Positions 1 through 8,489 of a DNA stretch of 64,000 bases are shown piece after piece. How positions within the stretch are numbered: position 1 is the first letter of the stretch; each line of letters opens with the position of its first letter. The notes beneath the pieces are model-generated. The model had not been told where the DNA came from, did not search any database, and saw only the letters and a list, made by a program, of their open reading frames with translations. The translations under genes and the position numbers were made by a program. Origin of the DNA: Pseudotabrizicola formosa (GTDB lineage Bacteria > Pseudomonadota > Alphaproteobacteria > Rhodobacterales > Rhodobacteraceae); contig NZ_PJOM01000002.1 in NCBI RefSeq assembly GCF_002900965.1, forward strand, positions 868,001 to 932,000, written 5' to 3'.

Positions 1-562
1 CAAAGGCCAGCCAGACCGCATTCATGATGCCGATCTGCTCCTGATCCGCGGGCCTTGTGTCATAGACCAGCTTCCAGATCACTGCCGCCCCGACAAAGGA
101 TATCGCCATCGGCATGAAGATCAGCGACTTGGCAAGATTGCCCCAGCGGATGCGGTCCGACAGTTGTGCCGCCAGCAGGCCAAAGGCGGTGGACAGCGCC
201 GGCACCACGATCAGCCAGAGCATGTTGTTGCGCAGCGCTTCCCAGAACTTCGGCTCGCCCGACATCTTGGCGTAATTGTCAAAGCCCACCCATACATAGC
301 CGCCCCCCGGCACCCTTTGGGTCAGCGACAGGCGCAATGTTTCCACCACCGGATAGGCCAGATAGACCGACAGCGCGATCAGCGCCGGGGCAAGGAACAG
401 CCAGGGCCGGATCATGTTGGCGCGGTTGATGTTGCGCCCCGCATTCGGGCCAGAGGCCGGATACAGCACCTTGTCCAGAAACAGGTTGGAAAAATAGAAA
501 TAGGCGACGCAGCCGCCGACCCCGATGACGATGGTGATCAACCCCTGAAGTGCCGGTGACAT
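1..562 (-). CDS. ABC sugar transporter permease, aglF-like (C-terminus cut by window edge)
   Basis: Inner-membrane permease of a carbohydrate ABC importer (MalF/AglF type). The start ATG is the complement of 560-562; the frame stays open to base 1, so the 3' part lies outside the window. The N-terminus (MSPALQGLITIVIGVGG) has a first membrane segment, a short periplasmic stretch (FLDKVLYPASGPN) and a second segment from about residue 50, followed by FDNYAKM and the region with further helices. It follows the binding-protein gene on the same strand by 130 bases that include a strong hairpin. The alpha-glucoside assignment is inferred from the neighbour, which resembles AglE; the permease alone says only sugar importer. 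Confidence 0.85.
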   Translation of the reverse strand, partial: MSPALQGLITIVIGVGGCVAYFYFSNLFLDKVLYPASGPNAGRNINRANMIRPWLFLAPALIALSVYLAYPVVETLRLSLTQRVPGGGYVWVGFDNYAKMSGEPKFWEALRNNMLWLIVVPALSTAFGLLAAQLSDRIRWGNLAKSLIFMPMAISFVGAAVIWKLVYDTRPADQEQIGIMNAVWLAF

Positions 563-654
563 GGCGCCTCAACCTCCCCCTTGGTGATGTCCTGATCCGT
601 GGCCGGTGTGCCCGGCTCTGCTGCGGGCCGCTGGCCCGCATGTCAGACGAAAAT

Positions 655-680
655 CCCCGGCGGCATTGCGGCCGCCGGGG
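655..680 (-). other. Intercistronic hairpin between binding protein and permease genes
   Basis: A perfect 10-bp stem (CCCCGGCGGC / GCCGCCGGGG) with a 6-base loop begins 13 bases past the stop codon of the binding-protein gene. On the minus strand it is followed by ATTTTC, a short T run. In binding-protein-dependent operons such hairpins often hold back read-through or protect the upstream mRNA so that the binding protein is made in excess. That role is inferred here; the stem itself is seen. Confidence 0.6.
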
Positions 681-692
681 TGGTGTCATCGG

Positions 693-2045
693 TTACTGCA
701 ACCCGTCCCAGGATTGCTGGATCGCATCGGCCACATCCTGTGCCGCGGCCCCGCCTGCGTAATCAACCATCCCGGTCCAGAACGACCCGGCCCCCACGCC
801 GCCGGGCATCAGATCAGACCCGTCAAAGCGGAAGGTGTCGGCTCCCAGCAGGATCTCGCCCATGCCTTTGAGCGTATCATCGGCATAAAGGTCGATGTTC
901 ACCCCGGTATGCGGCGTCAGAAAGCCGGATTGCGCCATCCAGACCTCATGCGCGGCGGGCACTTTCAGCCATTCGATAAAGGCGCGGGCCGCCGGGCTGT
1001 CCTGCGTGATGCCAAACAGCGTGCCTGCGCCCAGCACCGGCTTGCCCAGATCCTTTTCCGCATAGGCCGGGAAATAGAAGAAATCGGCGTCCAGCCCCAT
1101 TTCGGTGCCTTCAGGGAAGAAGGACGGGATGAACGAGGCCTGCCGGTGCATCATGCACTGCGGCGGCGAGGAGAACAGACCCTTGGGGCTGTCGCGGAAA
1201 TCGGTGGTGGCCACCGCCCCCCGGCCCCCGGCAACGCGGCCCTCTTCGATGAACCAGCCGAACTCCTCGATGGCGGCCACAACTTTGGGATCGTTGAACT
1301 TCAGCTCATTGCTGACCCAGGCGTCATAATCGGCGGGCGTGTTGATGCGCAGCATCATGTCTTCCACCCAGTCGGTCGCCGGCCAGCCAGTGGCACCACC
1401 CGATCCCAGACCCACGCACCATGGCGTGACCCCATCGGCCACCATCTGCTCGGTCAGGGCCTTGAGATCTTCCATGCTTTCGGGCACGGCATAGCCCGCA
1501 TCTTCAAAATTCTCGGGGCTGTACCAGACCAGAGATTTCAGATCGACCTTGTAGAAAAAGCCGAACAGGGCCGGGGTGCCATCGGGGCCGGGAAAGGTGG
1601 ACAGATCCACCCAGGACTGGCCGGCCGCATAGTTTTCCTGAAAGAACGTGGCATCGGCCTCGGTCAGCGGGGCCAGTTGCCCCAGACGCGCCAGATCGGC
1701 GGCAAGGCCCGGCTGCGGAAACACCGAGATATTCGCGGCAGAACCGGCTTCGGCATCAATCCGCACCTGGGTTTCAAAGCTGTCGGACCCGACATATTGC
1801 ACGTCCACGCCGGTGGCCGCCTCGAAATAGGCCAGCATCGACTCGACCAGCTCCTGATCCGGCCCCAGCCAGGGGCCAGCGATGGTCAGGGTCTGCCCTG
1901 CCAGATCGCCATGGGCCGCCTTGAACGCCTCATAGGACGCCCAGTTGAAGGCGCCTTCGCCGATCGGAAACTTCAGGTCTTGCGCCAGCGCGCCGCCTGC
2001 CACCATGCTCAGCGCCGCAACGCTGACGGTCATCTTCAAATTCAT
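693..2045 (-). CDS. aglE: Alpha-glucoside-type ABC transporter substrate-binding protein
   Basis: Periplasmic solute-binding protein (450 residues) for an oligosaccharide ABC importer. The start at 2045 is chosen because GGGAGGA sits 6 bases upstream and gives a classic signal peptide (MNLKMTVSVAALSMVAGGALA, cleavage near residue 21). The frame continues upstream to 2201 but that part is not signal-like. The mature start, with FPIGEGAFNW, GPWLGPDQELVES and FPQPGLAADLA, resembles what I know of rhizobial AglE. Repeated Trp and acidic residues in the middle fit a sugar site. It is first in the minus-strand operon and divergent from a LacI regulator. The substrate could also be another gluco-oligosaccharide, since the adjacent hydrolase is a beta-glucosidase. 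Confidence 0.85.
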   Translation of the reverse strand: MNLKMTVSVAALSMVAGGALAQDLKFPIGEGAFNWASYEAFKAAHGDLAGQTLTIAGPWLGPDQELVESMLAYFEAATGVDVQYVGSDSFETQVRIDAEAGSAANISVFPQPGLAADLARLGQLAPLTEADATFFQENYAAGQSWVDLSTFPGPDGTPALFGFFYKVDLKSLVWYSPENFEDAGYAVPESMEDLKALTEQMVADGVTPWCVGLGSGGATGWPATDWVEDMMLRINTPADYDAWVSNELKFNDPKVVAAIEEFGWFIEEGRVAGGRGAVATTDFRDSPKGLFSSPPQCMMHRQASFIPSFFPEGTEMGLDADFFYFPAYAEKDLGKPVLGAGTLFGITQDSPAARAFIEWLKVPAAHEVWMAQSGFLTPHTGVNIDLYADDTLKGMGEILLGADTFRFDGSDLMPGGVGAGSFWTGMVDYAGGAAAQDVADAIQQSWDGLQ

Positions 2046-2328
2046 CTGCAGTCCTCCCGGATGACCCCGCCCGTCATCGCGGGGCGATGTGCCAACAGCG
2101 GCCAGCGACGATTGCACAGAATCGCCCCAAACCGCTTTGGATAGCGCACCTTTGCCCAAGCCCTGACACCTGTCAATCAGATGTGCCTGTTGCCGATGCA
2201 AAGCGCTGGTTTTGCAGGCGCAGCATCGGACTGAAACGATTACGAAGACGACGCTTTACCTTTGACCTCACCGCCCCGGCTGTCTAAGGTCGGCCCCGAT
2301 TGAAACCGTTTTGGGTGCAACGGCCGCG
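2046..2328. promoter_or_regulatory. Divergent control region with several LacI-type operator candidates
   Basis: This 283-base region separates the aglE-like operon from the LacI gene and should carry both promoters. Candidate operators are: CCAAACCGCTTTGG at 2127-2140 (5-bp arms around CCGC); TGCAAA-N8-TTTGCA at 2197-2216, whose left half reads CAAAGCGCT; TGAAACGATTACG at 2232-2244; and TGAAACCGTTTTGG at 2301-2314, just before the regulator start. The AAA-C-G-TTT layout with a central CG is typical of LacI-family sites. Which of these is bound, and by which protein, is inference. Confidence 0.5.
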
Positions 2329-3354
2329 ATGAATCTGAAGGAACTTGCCTCCAGGCTGGGCCTCTCGCCCACCACCGTCAGCCGCGCGCTGAACGGTTAT
2401 CCAGAGGTGAATGAGGCCACGCGCGAACGCGTCATGGCTGCGGCCAAGCGCCACAACTACCACCCCAACACCCGCGCCATCCGTCTGGCCACCGGGCGCG
2501 CCATGGCGGTGGGGCATGTGATTCCGGTCGCCACACGGCATGAAATCGTCAACCCGGTGTTTGCCGATTTCATCGCCGGCGCAGGCGAAACCTACAGCCG
2601 CAATGATTACGACATGGTGCTGTCGGTTGTGCCCGATGATCAGGAGGAAGCCGCCTATCGCGGGTTGAAATCCAAGGGCAATGTCGATGGGGTCATCGTC
2701 CACGCGCCCAAGCTGAACGATCCGCGCATCGCGCTGTTGCATGACATCGGCCTGCCCTTCGTGGTGCATGGCCGCGCCACCGGGGCCACGCTGCCCTACA
2801 GCTGGCTGGATGTGAACAACCGCCGCGCCTTTCAGCGCGCCGCCGAATTCCTGCTCGACCTGGGCCATACCCGCATTGCACTGGTCAACGGGCTGGAGTT
2901 CATGGATTTCGCCATCCGCCGCCGCACCGGATATGAGGCAGCGTTGACAGCGCGCGCCCTCACGCCTGACCCGGCCCTGATGGCCTCGGATGAAATGACC
3001 GAAATCGCCGGACACCGCGCCGCGCGCCGGATGCTGGCCCTGCCGGACCGGCCCACCGCCTTTCTGGTCGCGTCGATGATCTCGGGCATGGGGGTGCGCC
3101 GCGCGCTGGAGGAGGCGGGGCTGCAGATGGGCCGCGATATCTCGGTCATCATCCATGACGATGACCTGAGCTATATGAAGAATGGCGATGATGTGCCGAT
3201 CTTCACCGCCACCCGGTCTTCGGTGCGCGAGGCCGGGCGGATGGCGGCAGAGATGCTGCTGGATCTCATCGCCAATCCGGGCCCGGTGCAGCAACGCCTG
3301 CTGGAGGCCGAGCTGATCATGGGTCAGTCCACCGGCCCCTGCCCCCGCGCCTGA
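2329..3354 (+). CDS. LacI-family transcriptional regulator of the glucoside locus
   Basis: DNA-binding repressor of 341 residues. The N-terminus MNLKELASRLGLSPTTVSRALNG is the LacI helix-turn-helix plus hinge start, and residues from about 60 form a periplasmic-binding-protein-like sensor domain (HVIPVATRHEI, GVIVHAPKLND, LDLGHTRIALVNG). The ATG at 2329 is preferred to an in-frame TTG at 2311 because LacI proteins begin directly at the helix-turn-helix. It is divergent from the transporter operon and 24 bases ahead of the beta-glucosidase, so it probably controls both and itself. The position matches AglR, but I leave the symbol blank because the effector cannot be read from the sequence. Confidence 0.88.
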   Translation: MNLKELASRLGLSPTTVSRALNGYPEVNEATRERVMAAAKRHNYHPNTRAIRLATGRAMAVGHVIPVATRHEIVNPVFADFIAGAGETYSRNDYDMVLSVVPDDQEEAAYRGLKSKGNVDGVIVHAPKLNDPRIALLHDIGLPFVVHGRATGATLPYSWLDVNNRRAFQRAAEFLLDLGHTRIALVNGLEFMDFAIRRRTGYEAALTARALTPDPALMASDEMTEIAGHRAARRMLALPDRPTAFLVASMISGMGVRRALEEAGLQMGRDISVIIHDDDLSYMKNGDDVPIFTATRSSVREAGRMAAEMLLDLIANPGPVQQRLLEAELIMGQSTGPCPRA

Positions 3355-3378
3355 CACCTCATCTGAAAGACCGCCTCC

Positions 3379-4707
3379 ATGTCCTTGTCACGCTTTGATT
3401 TTCCTGCCGGCTTTACCTTCGGGGCCGCCACTGCCGCCTATCAGATCGAAGGCTCGGGCTTCGGCGGATGCGGCCCCTGCCACTGGGACACATTCGCCGC
3501 CACCCCCGGCACTGTGGTGCGCGCCGAAGACGGGTCACGCGCCTGCGACCATTATCACCACTGGCCCGCCGACCTCGATCTGCTCCGGGCCGCGAATATG
3601 GATGCCTACCGCTTTTCCACCTCCTGGGCGCGGGTGATGCCCGATGGCGTGACGGTGAACCCCGAAGGTCTCGATTTCTATGACCGGCTGGTCGATGGCA
3701 TGCTGGCGCGCGGTCTCAGACCGTTCCAGACGCTGTATCACTGGGAACTGCCCTCGGCGCTGGCCGACACAGGCGGCTGGACCAACCGCGACACCTGCGC
3801 CCGCTTTGCCGATTTTGCGGCAACAATCACCCAACGCCTCGGCGACCGCGTGGCCAGCATCGCCACCATCAACGAGCCGTGGTGCGTGGCCTGGCTGTCG
3901 CATTTCATCGGGGCCCATGCGCCCGGCCTGCGCGACATCCGCGCCACCGCCCGCGCCATGCACCACATCCTGCTGGCCCATGGCATGGCGGTGGAGCGGC
4001 TGCGCGGGATGGGGCAGCAAAACCTCGGCATCGTGCTGAACTTCGACCATGCCGAACCTGCGACCGGCAGCGCGCAAGACCAGCAGGCCGCCGCCCGCTG
4101 GGACGGCATCTTCAACCGCTGGTTCATCGAAGGCATCACCAGACAGGCCTACCCCGACATCGTTCTGGAAGGCCTTGGCCGCCATATGCCTGACCGCTGG
4201 CAAGACGACATGCCGCTGATCGGCCAGAAACTCGACTGGCTGGGCGTGAACTACTACACCCGCCATCTGCATGCGCATGACGCCGCCGCCGCGTGGCCCC
4301 ATCTGCGCGATGTGCCCGGCCCCCTGCCGAAAACCCAGATGGGGTGGGAGATCTACCCTGACGGATTGCACCATTTCCTGACCCGGATGGCAAAAGACCA
4401 TGTCGGCGACCTGCCGATCTATGTCACCGAAAACGGCATGGCCAATGCCGATCAGATCACGGATGGCACCGTTCCCGACCAGATCCGCCAAGACTTCCTC
4501 TTCGCCCATCTCGCTGCCACCAAGCGGGCCATTGCGGACGGGGCCAATGTCAAAGGTTTCTTCTACTGGTCGCTCTTGGACAATTACGAATGGGCCGAAG
4601 GCTATGAAAAGCGCTTCGGTCTGGTGCATGTCGATTTCGACAGCTTGGCAAGAACCCCGAAAGCCTCGTATCACGCATTGGCCCGGGCCCTTGCCCGCAA
4701 CGACTAG
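3379..4707 (+). CDS. GH1 family beta-glucosidase
   Basis: Glycoside hydrolase family 1 enzyme of 442 residues, the usual length, likely splitting glucose from beta-glucosides in the cytoplasm (no signal peptide). The family signature at the N-terminus (FTFGAATAAYQIEG) is present. The acid/base Glu is at 166 in TINEPW and the nucleophile Glu at 351 in YVTENG; WYxSLxDNYEW-type residues occur as YWSLLDNYEWAEGY. It lies 24 bases after the LacI gene and 10 bases before glucokinase, so imported sugar would be hydrolysed and phosphorylated by neighbouring products. The usual alpha-glucosidase of agl loci is not seen inside the window. Confidence 0.95.
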   Translation: MSLSRFDFPAGFTFGAATAAYQIEGSGFGGCGPCHWDTFAATPGTVVRAEDGSRACDHYHHWPADLDLLRAANMDAYRFSTSWARVMPDGVTVNPEGLDFYDRLVDGMLARGLRPFQTLYHWELPSALADTGGWTNRDTCARFADFAATITQRLGDRVASIATINEPWCVAWLSHFIGAHAPGLRDIRATARAMHHILLAHGMAVERLRGMGQQNLGIVLNFDHAEPATGSAQDQQAAARWDGIFNRWFIEGITRQAYPDIVLEGLGRHMPDRWQDDMPLIGQKLDWLGVNYYTRHLHAHDAAAAWPHLRDVPGPLPKTQMGWEIYPDGLHHFLTRMAKDHVGDLPIYVTENGMANADQITDGTVPDQIRQDFLFAHLAATKRAIADGANVKGFFYWSLLDNYEWAEGYEKRFGLVHVDFDSLARTPKASYHALARALARND

Positions 4708-4717
4708 GACGCCGCCC

Positions 4718-5692
4718 ATGACCCTTTCCCTTCTTGCCGATATCGGCGGCACCAACACCCGCGTGGCCCTTGCCGATGGCGCACGGGTGCTGCCCGAGTC
4801 TGTCGCGCGCTTTGCCAATGCCGAGTATCAGGCGCGCGGCCAGGACATCGGCGATATCCTGGCCGATTACCTCAAGACCAGCGGTGAAACCGTCTCGGGC
4901 GTCTGTGTCGCCGCCGCAGGCCCGGTGCAGGACGGAGTGGCACAGATGACCAACCTGCATTGGGTGATCGACGCCGCCAAGCTGCGCGCCGCCACCGGGG
5001 CCGCCCGCACCGCCATCCTGAACGATCTGCAGGCGCAGGGTCAGGCGCTGGGCCATATCGCGCCGGAAAAGCTGCGCCCGGTCACCCAGGGCCCCAAGGC
5101 CCCGGGCGCGATGCTGGTGGTGGGCCTTGGCACCGGCGTCAACGCGGCCCCGGTCCATGGCAGCGGTGCGGCGCGCATCGTCCCGCCGTCGGAATGTGGC
5201 CATGTCAACATGCCGGTGCGCTGTGACGAAGATCTGGCCCTGATGCGCTTTGTGCAAGACCGGCTTGCCGCCCGTGGCGAGGTCGCGCATTGCGGCGTGG
5301 AAGAGGTGCTGTCGGGGCGCGGTCTGGTCACCCTGCATGCCTTTGCCGCGGCTCAGGCGCGGGTCGCGGCCGCCAGCTCATCGGCAGAGGTGTTCGACGC
5401 TCTGGAGGCCGGTGATCCCACCGCCACCCATGCGGCCAGGCTCTACACCCGCATCCTTGCCCAAACCCTGGCCGATCTGGCCCTGATCCACCTGCCCTAT
5501 GCCGGCATCTATCTGATCGGCGGCATGGCCCGCGCGATGACCCCGTATTTCGAGCCTCTTGGCCTGACCGGAGCTTTCCGCGAAACCCGCCGCGTCGACC
5601 TGCTCGAGAACGACTTCTCGATCACGGTGGTCGAGGATGACTTTGCAGCCCTCACCGGCTGCGCGGCCTTTTTGCAGGCGCAATCGGGCTGA
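4718..5692 (+). CDS. glk: Glucokinase (ROK-independent, bacterial Glk type)
   Basis: ATP-dependent glucose 6-kinase, 324 residues. The phosphate loop DIGGTNTR is at residues 8-15, the catalytic Asp is in ILNDLQA (D103), the glycine-rich GLGTGVNAA follows, and PPSECGHVN matches the glucose-binding E-x-GH region. The ATG at 4718 lies 10 bases after the beta-glucosidase stop; a longer open frame begins inside that gene but encodes an unrelated reading of it. Co-transcription with the hydrolase gives a direct glucoside-to-glucose-6-phosphate route. The gene ends 20 bases before a repeated hairpin element. Confidence 0.95.
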   Translation: MTLSLLADIGGTNTRVALADGARVLPESVARFANAEYQARGQDIGDILADYLKTSGETVSGVCVAAAGPVQDGVAQMTNLHWVIDAAKLRAATGAARTAILNDLQAQGQALGHIAPEKLRPVTQGPKAPGAMLVVGLGTGVNAAPVHGSGAARIVPPSECGHVNMPVRCDEDLALMRFVQDRLAARGEVAHCGVEEVLSGRGLVTLHAFAAAQARVAAASSSAEVFDALEAGDPTATHAARLYTRILAQTLADLALIHLPYAGIYLIGGMARAMTPYFEPLGLTGAFRETRRVDLLENDFSITVVEDDFAALTGCAAFLQAQSG

Positions 5693-5712
5693 CCCAGCCG
5701 CTGCCTGCCCGT

Positions 5713-5790
5713 ATTACCTGTTCCCAAATATCCTCGGGGGTAGGACGCCGCAGGCGTCCAAGGGGGCAGACAGCCCCCTTCGCTCTTTTC
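5713..5790. repeat. Dispersed intergenic hairpin element, copy 1
   Basis: This copy holds CTGTTCCCAAATATCC (5719-5734), then a hairpin GGACGCC-GCA-GGCGTCC (5743-5759) and a second one, AAGGGGGC-AGACA-GCCCCCTT (5760-5780), followed by CGCTCTTTTC. It lies between the convergent glk and esterase genes and could act as a two-way terminator. Related copies are at 11591, 16141, 37117 and 61398. This is the only one of the five that does not precede a start codon. Confidence 0.75.
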
Positions 5791-5825
5791 AAAAGAACAA
5801 TGCGGCCCCTCGCCGCGCCGCCAGA

Positions 5826-6485
5826 TCACCCCGGCAGGCGCGCGCGCAGGAATTGCAAGGCCACGCCCAGCCCGTCCGGGGCGATGCCATGTCCGGTGCC
5901 TTCCATCACATGGCCGAACACCTCGAACCCCGCCGCCAGCAGCGCATCGCCCGCCAGCGACATATCGGCAAAGGGCACCACCGGGTCCTGATCGCCGTGG
6001 ATCAGCAGCACCGGCGGTTTCACCCCCGCCTCTGCCGACAGCAGCTCGGGTGCCAGCAAGCGGCCCGAAATCGCCACCACCCCGGCCAGCGCAACAGCGC
6101 GGCGCGGGGTCACATGCAGGCTCATCATCGCCCCTTGGCTGAACCCGACCAGCGCCAGCGCCTCGGGGCCGATGCCCTCCTCCGCCATGATCCGGTCCAG
6201 AAACCCGTTCAGATCTTCGGCCGCGCGCAACAGCCCTGCGCGGCTGTCGGCCTCGCTCGACCCGTCAAGCCAGGGGATTGAAAACCACTGCCGGCCAAAG
6301 CCGTGGCCCGGCGTGGTCTCTGGCGCGTCGGGCGCATAAAAGACGGTACCGGGCAGATGCGGGGCCAGCGGGTCGGCCAGGCCCAGAAGATCCGCGCCAT
6401 TGGCACCATAGCCATGCACGAAGACCACCAGGCTTGTCGCGCGCCCCGGTGCCGCCCCCCGCCGTTCCGATTGCAAGTCGCGCAT
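5826..6485 (-). CDS. Alpha/beta-hydrolase, carboxylesterase/phospholipase family
   Basis: Cytoplasmic serine hydrolase of 219 residues in the short carboxylesterase (YpfH/EstB-like) family. The oxyanion loop VFVHGYGANG lies near residue 22, the nucleophile Ser116 in GFSQGA, the Asp in HGDQDPVVPF near 165-167, and the His199 in GTGHGI. The start at 6485 overlaps the stop codon of the upstream glycosylase gene by one base (TGATG), so the two are translationally coupled. Typical substrates are short-chain esters or lysophospholipids; the physiological one cannot be read here. Confidence 0.88.
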   Translation of the reverse strand: MRDLQSERRGAAPGRATSLVVFVHGYGANGADLLGLADPLAPHLPGTVFYAPDAPETTPGHGFGRQWFSIPWLDGSSEADSRAGLLRAAEDLNGFLDRIMAEEGIGPEALALVGFSQGAMMSLHVTPRRAVALAGVVAISGRLLAPELLSAEAGVKPPVLLIHGDQDPVVPFADMSLAGDALLAAGFEVFGHVMEGTGHGIAPDGLGVALQFLRARLPG

Positions 6486-7114
6486 CACATCACCCCTTCG
6501 CGTGCCTTTGCGACCCGGTAATAGGCCCAAAGCACCCGTGCCGCAACCGACCGCCACGGGCTCCACGCCTCGGCCATCGCCCGCAAGGCCTTTTCCCCCG
6601 GCCGAGCGTCCAGCCGGTACAAGATCCGCGCCGCCTCTTGCAGCGCCAGATCGCCGGGGGCAAACACATCGGCCCGCCCCAGCGCAAACATCGCATAGAT
6701 CTCGGCGGTCCATGTCCCGATGCCCGGAACCGCCACCAATGTGGCAATCACCTGATCATCCGGCACCTGGCGCAGGGCGGCAAAATCAATCCCTGCCCGC
6801 GCCAGCGCCTGCCCGTAGCGCGCCTTTTGCCGTGACAGGCCGGCGCCGCGCAGCGCCTCTTCCCCGGCATCGGCCATCGCCTGCGCCTCGGTCAACCCCG
6901 CCGCCTCCAGCCGGGCCCAGATCGCGCGCGCCGACGCGACGGAAACCTGCTGCGACACGATGGCCGACAACAGCGCGCCAAAGCCATCCGCCTGCCGCCG
7001 CAACGGCAAAGGCCCGCACAGGGCCATGGCCTGCGCCATCCGCGCATCGCGCGCGGCCAGCCACGCCGCCCCTTCGGCCACGCAGTCCTCAGTCTCGATG
7101 ATCCGTCCCACCAT
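6485..7114 (-). CDS. DNA-3-methyladenine glycosylase, AlkA type
   Basis: Base-excision repair enzyme of the HhH-GPD superfamily, 209 residues, removing alkylated purines. The helix-hairpin-helix LVAVPGIGTWTAEIYAM lies at about 126-142 and the catalytic Asp is D155 in FAPGDLAL. SQQVSVASARAIWARL (about 54-69) is the usual substrate-side helix of AlkA relatives. The ATG at 7114 is chosen because the open frame upstream loses the family match. No iron-sulfur cysteine cluster is seen, which separates it from endonuclease III and MutY. Its stop overlaps the esterase start. Confidence 0.92.
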   Translation of the reverse strand: MVGRIIETEDCVAEGAAWLAARDARMAQAMALCGPLPLRRQADGFGALLSAIVSQQVSVASARAIWARLEAAGLTEAQAMADAGEEALRGAGLSRQKARYGQALARAGIDFAALRQVPDDQVIATLVAVPGIGTWTAEIYAMFALGRADVFAPGDLALQEAARILYRLDARPGEKALRAMAEAWSPWRSVAARVLWAYYRVAKAREGVM

Positions 7115-7213
7115 CGCGTCACCCTGCCCCGCCGCGCCTGCACTGGCAACCCGGAGATTGCGCCAAATCGCCCCTTGCCCGCCCCCGCCAAACCCCCTAC
7201 CGCTTGAGCCATC

Positions 7214-8419
7214 ATGACCCAGGATGCCCTCGCCCGCCGCAATGTGTTTGTCCTCGTCGCGGCGCAGGCCGTGCTGGGGGCGCAGATGCCGATGATCTTT
7301 ACCATCGCCGGACTGGCCGGGCAAAGCCTTGCCCCCAATGCCTGCTGGGCCACCCTGCCCATCACCCTGACCGTGATCGGATCCATGCTGACCGCCACGC
7401 CGCTGTCGGCCTTCATGCAGCGCTTTGGCCGCCGGGCGGGTTTTGTCGCCGGCGCGCTTGGCGGTGCGCTTGGCGCGGCCATCGGGGCCTACGGCTTGAT
7501 GACCGGCAGTTTCGTGCTGTTCTGCCTCGGCGGGCTGTTCACCGGCATCTACATGAGCGCGCAGGGCTTTTACCGCTTTGCCGCCGCCGATACCGCATCC
7601 GACGCGTTCCGGCCCAAGGCGATTTCCTGGGTGATGGCAGGCGGCCTGCTCTCTGCCGTGCTTGGCCCGCAACTGGTCAAGGCCACGGCCGAGGCGATGG
7701 TGGTCCCTTTCCTTGCAACCTATCTGGCGGTGATCGGGCTGAACCTTGCCGGCCTGTTCCTGTTCCTTGGGTTAAGGAGTCCCAAGCCGCAGCCCCCCGC
7801 CGCCGGTGCCCCGATCGGCCGGAGCCGCGCCGAACTGATCCGCACGCCCACCATCGCAGTCGCCATGATCTGCGCCACCGTGTCCTATGCGCTGATGAAT
7901 CTGGTGATGACCTCGTCGCCGCTCGCCGTGGTCGGTTGCGGATTCGAAACCGCAGATGCCGCCGATGTCGTCACCGCCCATGTGCTGGCGATGTATGCCC
8001 CCAGCTTCATCACCGGTCATGTCATCGCCCGCTTCGGGGTGGAACGGGTGATCGCGCTTGGCCTGATCATCCTGGCCGGATCGGGGGCGGTGGCAATGTC
8101 GGGGGTCGCGCTGGAGAACTTCTTCGTGGCGTTGATCCTGCTCGGCATCGGCTGGAACTTCGGCTTCATCGGCGCCACCACCATGCTGACCTCGGCCCAA
8201 CGGCCCGAAGAGCGCGGGCGGCTGCAGGGGTTGAACGACCTGATCATCTTTGGGGGCGTCTCGGTCGCCAGCTTTGCCTCGGGCGGGTTGATGAACTGCT
8301 CGGGCGGGTCGGTGCAAGCCGGATGGCAGCTGGTCAATATGGCGATGCTGCCGTTTCTGGTGGCGGCGGGGGGCGCGCTGATCTGGCTCTGGCTGCGCCC
8401 GCCCGAGATGCGGGGCTGA
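7214..8419 (+). CDS. MFS transporter
   Basis: Major facilitator superfamily permease, 401 residues with about 12 hydrophobic segments. The loop between helices 2 and 3 carries FMQRFGRRAGF, a form of the MFS motif GxLxDRxGRR. A break near residue 195-205 (LRSPKPQPPAAGAPIGRSR) is the usual cytoplasmic loop between the two six-helix halves. It stands alone, divergent from the glycosylase gene by 99 bases, so context gives no substrate. The codon use matches its neighbours. Confidence 0.85.
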   Translation: MTQDALARRNVFVLVAAQAVLGAQMPMIFTIAGLAGQSLAPNACWATLPITLTVIGSMLTATPLSAFMQRFGRRAGFVAGALGGALGAAIGAYGLMTGSFVLFCLGGLFTGIYMSAQGFYRFAAADTASDAFRPKAISWVMAGGLLSAVLGPQLVKATAEAMVVPFLATYLAVIGLNLAGLFLFLGLRSPKPQPPAAGAPIGRSRAELIRTPTIAVAMICATVSYALMNLVMTSSPLAVVGCGFETADAADVVTAHVLAMYAPSFITGHVIARFGVERVIALGLIILAGSGAVAMSGVALENFFVALILLGIGWNFGFIGATTMLTSAQRPEERGRLQGLNDLIIFGGVSVASFASGGLMNCSGGSVQAGWQLVNMAMLPFLVAAGGALIWLWLRPPEMRG

Positions 8420-8489
8420 CAGTGCCCTTGGGCCTGGGTGGGCGCGCGCGCCGCGCCGGGATCTTTGCCAAAGGGAAACATCGCAGGGC

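Noticed and set aside
606-2144. Open frame of 512 codons antisense to the aglE-like gene
   Set aside because: The minus-strand gene has a ribosome-binding site, signal peptide and family match; this frame has none.
4400-5692. Longer version of glucokinase starting inside the beta-glucosidase gene
   Set aside because: The extra N-terminal part is an out-of-frame reading of the GH1 gene; Glk proteins start at the DIGGTN region as from 4718.
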